From an uncultured Clostridia bacterium (GTDB lineage: Bacteria; Bacillota; Clostridia; Christensenellales; CAG-138), in the NCBI GenBank assembly GCA_937894955.1, contig CALAXO010000075.1, positions 1 through 5,522 of the forward strand: 5,522 nucleotides of DNA, in the 5' to 3' direction. The position numbers and the translations under genes are program-made. Under the pieces are notes generated by a model that was not told where the DNA came from, did not search any database, and worked only from the letters and a program-made list of their open reading frames with translations. Below, one piece after another: positions 3,093-5,522 of this stretch (its first letter is position 1; the number at the start of each line of letters is the position of its first letter).

Positions 3093-5522
3093 ATGAAGAC
3101 AAAGTTCAGAGTGCTTGCCGCTTTGCTGCTTGCACTTATGGTGTTCGTTTCGGTGCTGCCCTTGCAGGCTGCTGCCGAAATCGGGCAGAGCGGGACTGTG
3201 ACCCGTGCGGAGGCGGAAAACACCGCCGAAGCCGCACTTTCGGTAAAGCCCATGCTTACCCCTTCCTACACTCCGTCAGCGTCTTATCGCAGCGGCAAGT
3301 ATTATACTCAGCTCTGCAATGTTTCGCTTACGGGCAACCAGCGCACCGACCTTGTGAATGTTGCGCGCAGCCAGCTTGGGTATCATGAGGGGGATTCAAT
3401 TGAAGACCTGAATGGTACCGGCTCAGGTTCCGGCAACTATTCGGAATACGGTTATTGGTTCGGAACTCAAGTTAAAGGCAATACGTATGGCCATTACTAT
3501 GCGTGGTGTGCAATGTTTGTCTCTTGGTGTGCCAGACAGGCCGGTATTCCCACAAGCGTGATAAGCAATGCGGCTTACGCACATGCAGACGGATCTAACA
3601 GCTCCGGAGGATACTCTTATTTTCACGTTGATTACAAATCTCCGACCGAATACACTCCGCAGGAGGGGGATTTGATCTTCTTCGATAAGGCATCGCAAGC
3701 CGGCGAATGGGATCATGTCGGTATCGTTATCGGGGTTTCCAACGGACAGGTTTACACGATCGAAGGCAATGCATCAAACGCTGTTATTAGTGGGTCTTAT
3801 CCGCTTACAGACGCAGAAATCCAGTGCTATGGTTTACCCAAGTATGTGAATGGGGAGCCTGACAGTGGGACGCTCTCTAACACAGAAGTGATCAATCAGA
3901 AAATTGACTACTTAAACAATAACATATCGTATTTTACGACTACAGGCTCGGCGTGCGGAACATATGAAAGCGGCCATCATTGCGACAAATGCTTGAATAC
4001 GAATGTTGTGGCAAGCTCATGGTTCAGAAACATTTTCGGAAGCGTTTCCGTGAATAACTTCCCGGAAGTGTACGATTCGGACGGTTCTTGCTATCGTGCG
4101 GGATGGTCATGTTATGGCTTTGCAAACTTTGCAGAGTGGTACATCTTCAAAAGCTCAAATTCGAGCAGCGTTAACGTGAACAAAATCGGCAGTTACTCGT
4201 TCAACTACTCGAACATGAGCCGGTATGCACAGCCGGGCGATTTGATCAGCTTTGATACGCATTATGCAATTTTCATCTCAGCCGATTCATCCAACGGCAT
4301 CTATGTTTTGGACAGCAACTGGGCATGGAGCAGCTATGGTCAGTGTCGTGTTTCTAAACATTATATTCCGTACTCGAATTACTATACTGCGACCATTAAC
4401 CGCAGCACCAACGCTCCGTCAATCAGTCCGGATCCCACAACTCCGCCGGATGTTGAAAACGGAAACTGGCAGTACAGAGTAACAGGTTCGGCAGGACTTA
4501 ATGTAAGAAGCGGACCGAGCACGGATTATCCGGTTTTGACTGCGATACCGAAAGGCACCGTTGTTACCGTAACGCAGAGAACTTCAACAAACTGGGGCAA
4601 AATGACGTATAACGGGACAACAGGCTGGGGCTGTTTGGATTATTGCGAACTCGTTACATCAAATCCTACTCCAACACCTACTCCGACACCCACTCCCGCT
4701 CCGAGCGGTGGAGTTCAGGATTTGACAAACCCGAAGAATCCTAACAAGTATTCAACTCCTCCTTCCGGCACTTATCTCAACGTCGGTGACAGCGGCGCTT
4801 ATGTACGCTGGCTTCAGGCCTGCCTGAACCAGTGCGGCTCCAATTTTGGGGTTGACGGTCAGTTTGGCAGTGTTACAGCCGAAGCACTTAAGAGTTTCCA
4901 ACGTAAATACGGTCTTACCGTTGACGGTGGTTTCGGCCCTGAGTGCAGGGCAAAGATTCTTGAAGTGCTTACGGTGGCAACGCCAACCATTACAACTGCA
5001 TATGATGCTAACGGAACAAGAGTTACGATCTCCGGAAGCAGCGGAACAACGATTTTTTACACAACAAACGGTTCTACTCCCACGGAGAGCAGCAACAAAT
5101 ACAACGGCTCGTTTGTCCTTAACGGTGCTGCAACCGTAAAAGCGGTCGCAATGCAGAATTGCAGATACAACAGCCATGTAAGTTCTTACGGGATAACCGT
5201 TACGAAGCATACTGTAACATTTAAGGACTGGAACGGTACGGTTCTGAAGACGCAATCCGTATACCATACCGGCGCGGCAACAGCACCCACAAACCCGACC
5301 CGCACGGGCTACACCTTTACCGGTTGGGACAAGGCATTCACCAATGTTACCGCAGACCTCGTTGTTACGGCACAGTACAGTGCAAATACCTACACCGTAA
5401 CCTTCAAGGACTGGAATGGTACGGTTCTCAAGACTCAGCAGGTACAGTACGGCGGCGCGGCAACAGCTCCCGCAAACCCGACCCGCACGGGCTACACCTT
5501 CACCGGCTGGGACAAGGCATTC
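3093..5522 (+). CDS. Secreted multidomain cell-wall hydrolase (CHAP, second papain-like domain, SH3b, PG-binding, Listeria/Bacteroides repeats), 3' partial
   Basis: The frame stays open from ATG to the window end, 810 codons. The signal peptide is about residues 1-28 (Lys/Arg start, hydrophobic core, AAA before E29). A CHAP domain (about 84-252) has C139 (YAWCAMFVSWC), H208 (WDHVGIVIG) and E224/N226 as the likely catalytic set; CHAP enzymes cut peptidoglycan amide or peptide bonds. A second papain-like domain (about 270-436) shows C340 (GWSCYGFANF), H390 (THYAIF) and D407/N409, plus a C288, H295-H296, C297, C300 cluster. Then come bacterial SH3 (458-521, GLNVRSGPS), a Pro-Thr linker (525-537), PG_binding_1 (about 559-628), a chitobiase-C-terminal-like domain (about 630-704) and Listeria/Bacteroides repeats from 706. 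The set implies export and binding to the wall, for remodelling, competition or attachment. The C-terminal anchor, if any, is outside the window. The substrate cannot be told; the second domain assignment is less certain than CHAP. Confidence 0.93.
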   Translation, partial: MKTKFRVLAALLLALMVFVSVLPLQAAAEIGQSGTVTRAEAENTAEAALSVKPMLTPSYTPSASYRSGKYYTQLCNVSLTGNQRTDLVNVARSQLGYHEGDSIEDLNGTGSGSGNYSEYGYWFGTQVKGNTYGHYYAWCAMFVSWCARQAGIPTSVISNAAYAHADGSNSSGGYSYFHVDYKSPTEYTPQEGDLIFFDKASQAGEWDHVGIVIGVSNGQVYTIEGNASNAVISGSYPLTDAEIQCYGLPKYVNGEPDSGTLSNTEVINQKIDYLNNNISYFTTTGSACGTYESGHHCDKCLNTNVVASSWFRNIFGSVSVNNFPEVYDSDGSCYRAGWSCYGFANFAEWYIFKSSNSSSVNVNKIGSYSFNYSNMSRYAQPGDLISFDTHYAIFISADSSNGIYVLDSNWAWSSYGQCRVSKHYIPYSNYYTATINRSTNAPSISPDPTTPPDVENGNWQYRVTGSAGLNVRSGPSTDYPVLTAIPKGTVVTVTQRTSTNWGKMTYNGTTGWGCLDYCELVTSNPTPTPTPTPTPAPSGGVQDLTNPKNPNKYSTPPSGTYLNVGDSGAYVRWLQACLNQCGSNFGVDGQFGSVTAEALKSFQRKYGLTVDGGFGPECRAKILEVLTVATPTITTAYDANGTRVTISGSSGTTIFYTTNGSTPTESSNKYNGSFVLNGAATVKAVAMQNCRYNSHVSSYGITVTKHTVTFKDWNGTVLKTQSVYHTGAATAPTNPTRTGYTFTGWDKAFTNVTADLVVTAQYSANTYTVTFKDWNGTVLKTQQVQYGGAATAPANPTRTGYTFTGWDKAF
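4665..4703 (+). repeat. Pro-Thr linker encoded by a 6-base microsatellite-like tract
   Basis: The codons give alternating Pro and Thr (residues 525-537, ending PAP) from repeats of the form CCNACN. This is a typical extended linker between the SH3 and peptidoglycan-binding domains. Such tracts can change length by slippage, always in frame because the unit is 6 bases. Confidence 0.8.
5208..5522 (+). repeat. Tandem Listeria/Bacteroides repeats (183-base period), cut by window end
   Basis: Unit 1 is residues 706-766 (5208-5390). Unit 2 starts at 767 (5391), with 44 residues visible. They share 38 of those 44 residues, including FKDWNGTVLKTQ and PTRTGYTFTGWDKAF, and a 27-base stretch at 5291-5317 is identical to 5474-5500. 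This matches the Flg_new/InlB B-repeat family, found as stalk-like modules in secreted Firmicutes proteins. More units probably follow beyond the window. The near identity of the DNA points to recent duplication or gene conversion. Confidence 0.88.

Noticed and set aside
2875..3102. Leftward 75-codon ORF with a Cys-containing C-terminus (CGRERLESVGKAVCSLC)
   Set aside because: Its composition looks somewhat coding-like, but the first start is a TTG inside the signal-peptide gene, no Shine-Dalgarno precedes it or the internal ATG, and it overlaps the ribosome binding site and start of the well-supported gene at 3093. It could be a gene remnant; a protein search would decide.
4752..5267. 171-codon leftward ORF opposite the PG-binding and chitobiase-like domains
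   Set aside because: It is a shadow of the secreted-protein frame, which shows recognisable domains throughout.
1..5522. CRISPR array, tRNA or rRNA genes, insertion-sequence ends
   Set aside because: No regularly spaced direct repeats, no cloverleaf or rRNA-like stretch, and no transposase or matched terminal repeats of insertion-sequence type were seen.

Overview
The window looks like chromosomal DNA from a low-to-mid GC, Gram-positive Clostridia-type bacterium, possibly an Oscillospiraceae-like gut anaerobe. This rests on a typical Firmicutes RNase Y, strong GGAGG-type ribosome binding sites, a textbook sigma-A promoter, and a secreted multidomain wall protein with CHAP, SH3b, PG-binding and Listeria/Bacteroides repeat domains. 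The species cannot be named from the sequence.

Layout, left to right. Positions 1-60 may hold the last codons of a rightward gene. A hairpin at 73-114 is a probable terminator, perhaps shared by convergent genes. rny (RNase Y, leftward, 1707 to 151) is complete, with a GTG start, a strong Shine-Dalgarno, a consensus TTGACA-17-TATAAT promoter and a 5'-terminal stem-loop in its leader. Diverging from it is a complete small serine recombinase (1939-2658) with its catalytic residues intact and a C-terminal helix-turn-helix. No transposase or other mobile-element gene accompanies it.

The 434 bases between the recombinase and the next gene are the most structured part. They hold a 39-codon ORF with its own ribosome binding site (2671-2790), a long interrupted hairpin (2758-2816), a good leftward promoter (2858-2829), and two near-palindromes sharing the 12-mer AAAGTACACTTT. 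The palindromes lie in inverted orientation around the hairpin and promoter (2718-2733 and 2863-2878). A second hairpin (2996-3035) lies in the presumed leader of the next gene.

From 3093 to the window end runs an open, 3'-truncated gene of at least 810 codons. It encodes a secreted protein: signal peptide, CHAP peptidase/amidase, a second papain-like cysteine-peptidase-type domain with a Cys/His cluster, bacterial SH3, Pro-Thr linker, peptidoglycan-binding domain, chitobiase-C-terminal-like domain, and at least two 61-residue Listeria/Bacteroides repeats. It is probably a wall hydrolase or surface-attached enzyme.

The most interesting hypothesis is that the segment between the inverted near-palindromes is a small invertible promoter switch worked by the adjacent recombinase. 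The promoter inside now points away from the wall-hydrolase gene, and no good rightward promoter is visible for that gene. This is inference from layout. The palindromes could equally be operators for an unseen regulator.
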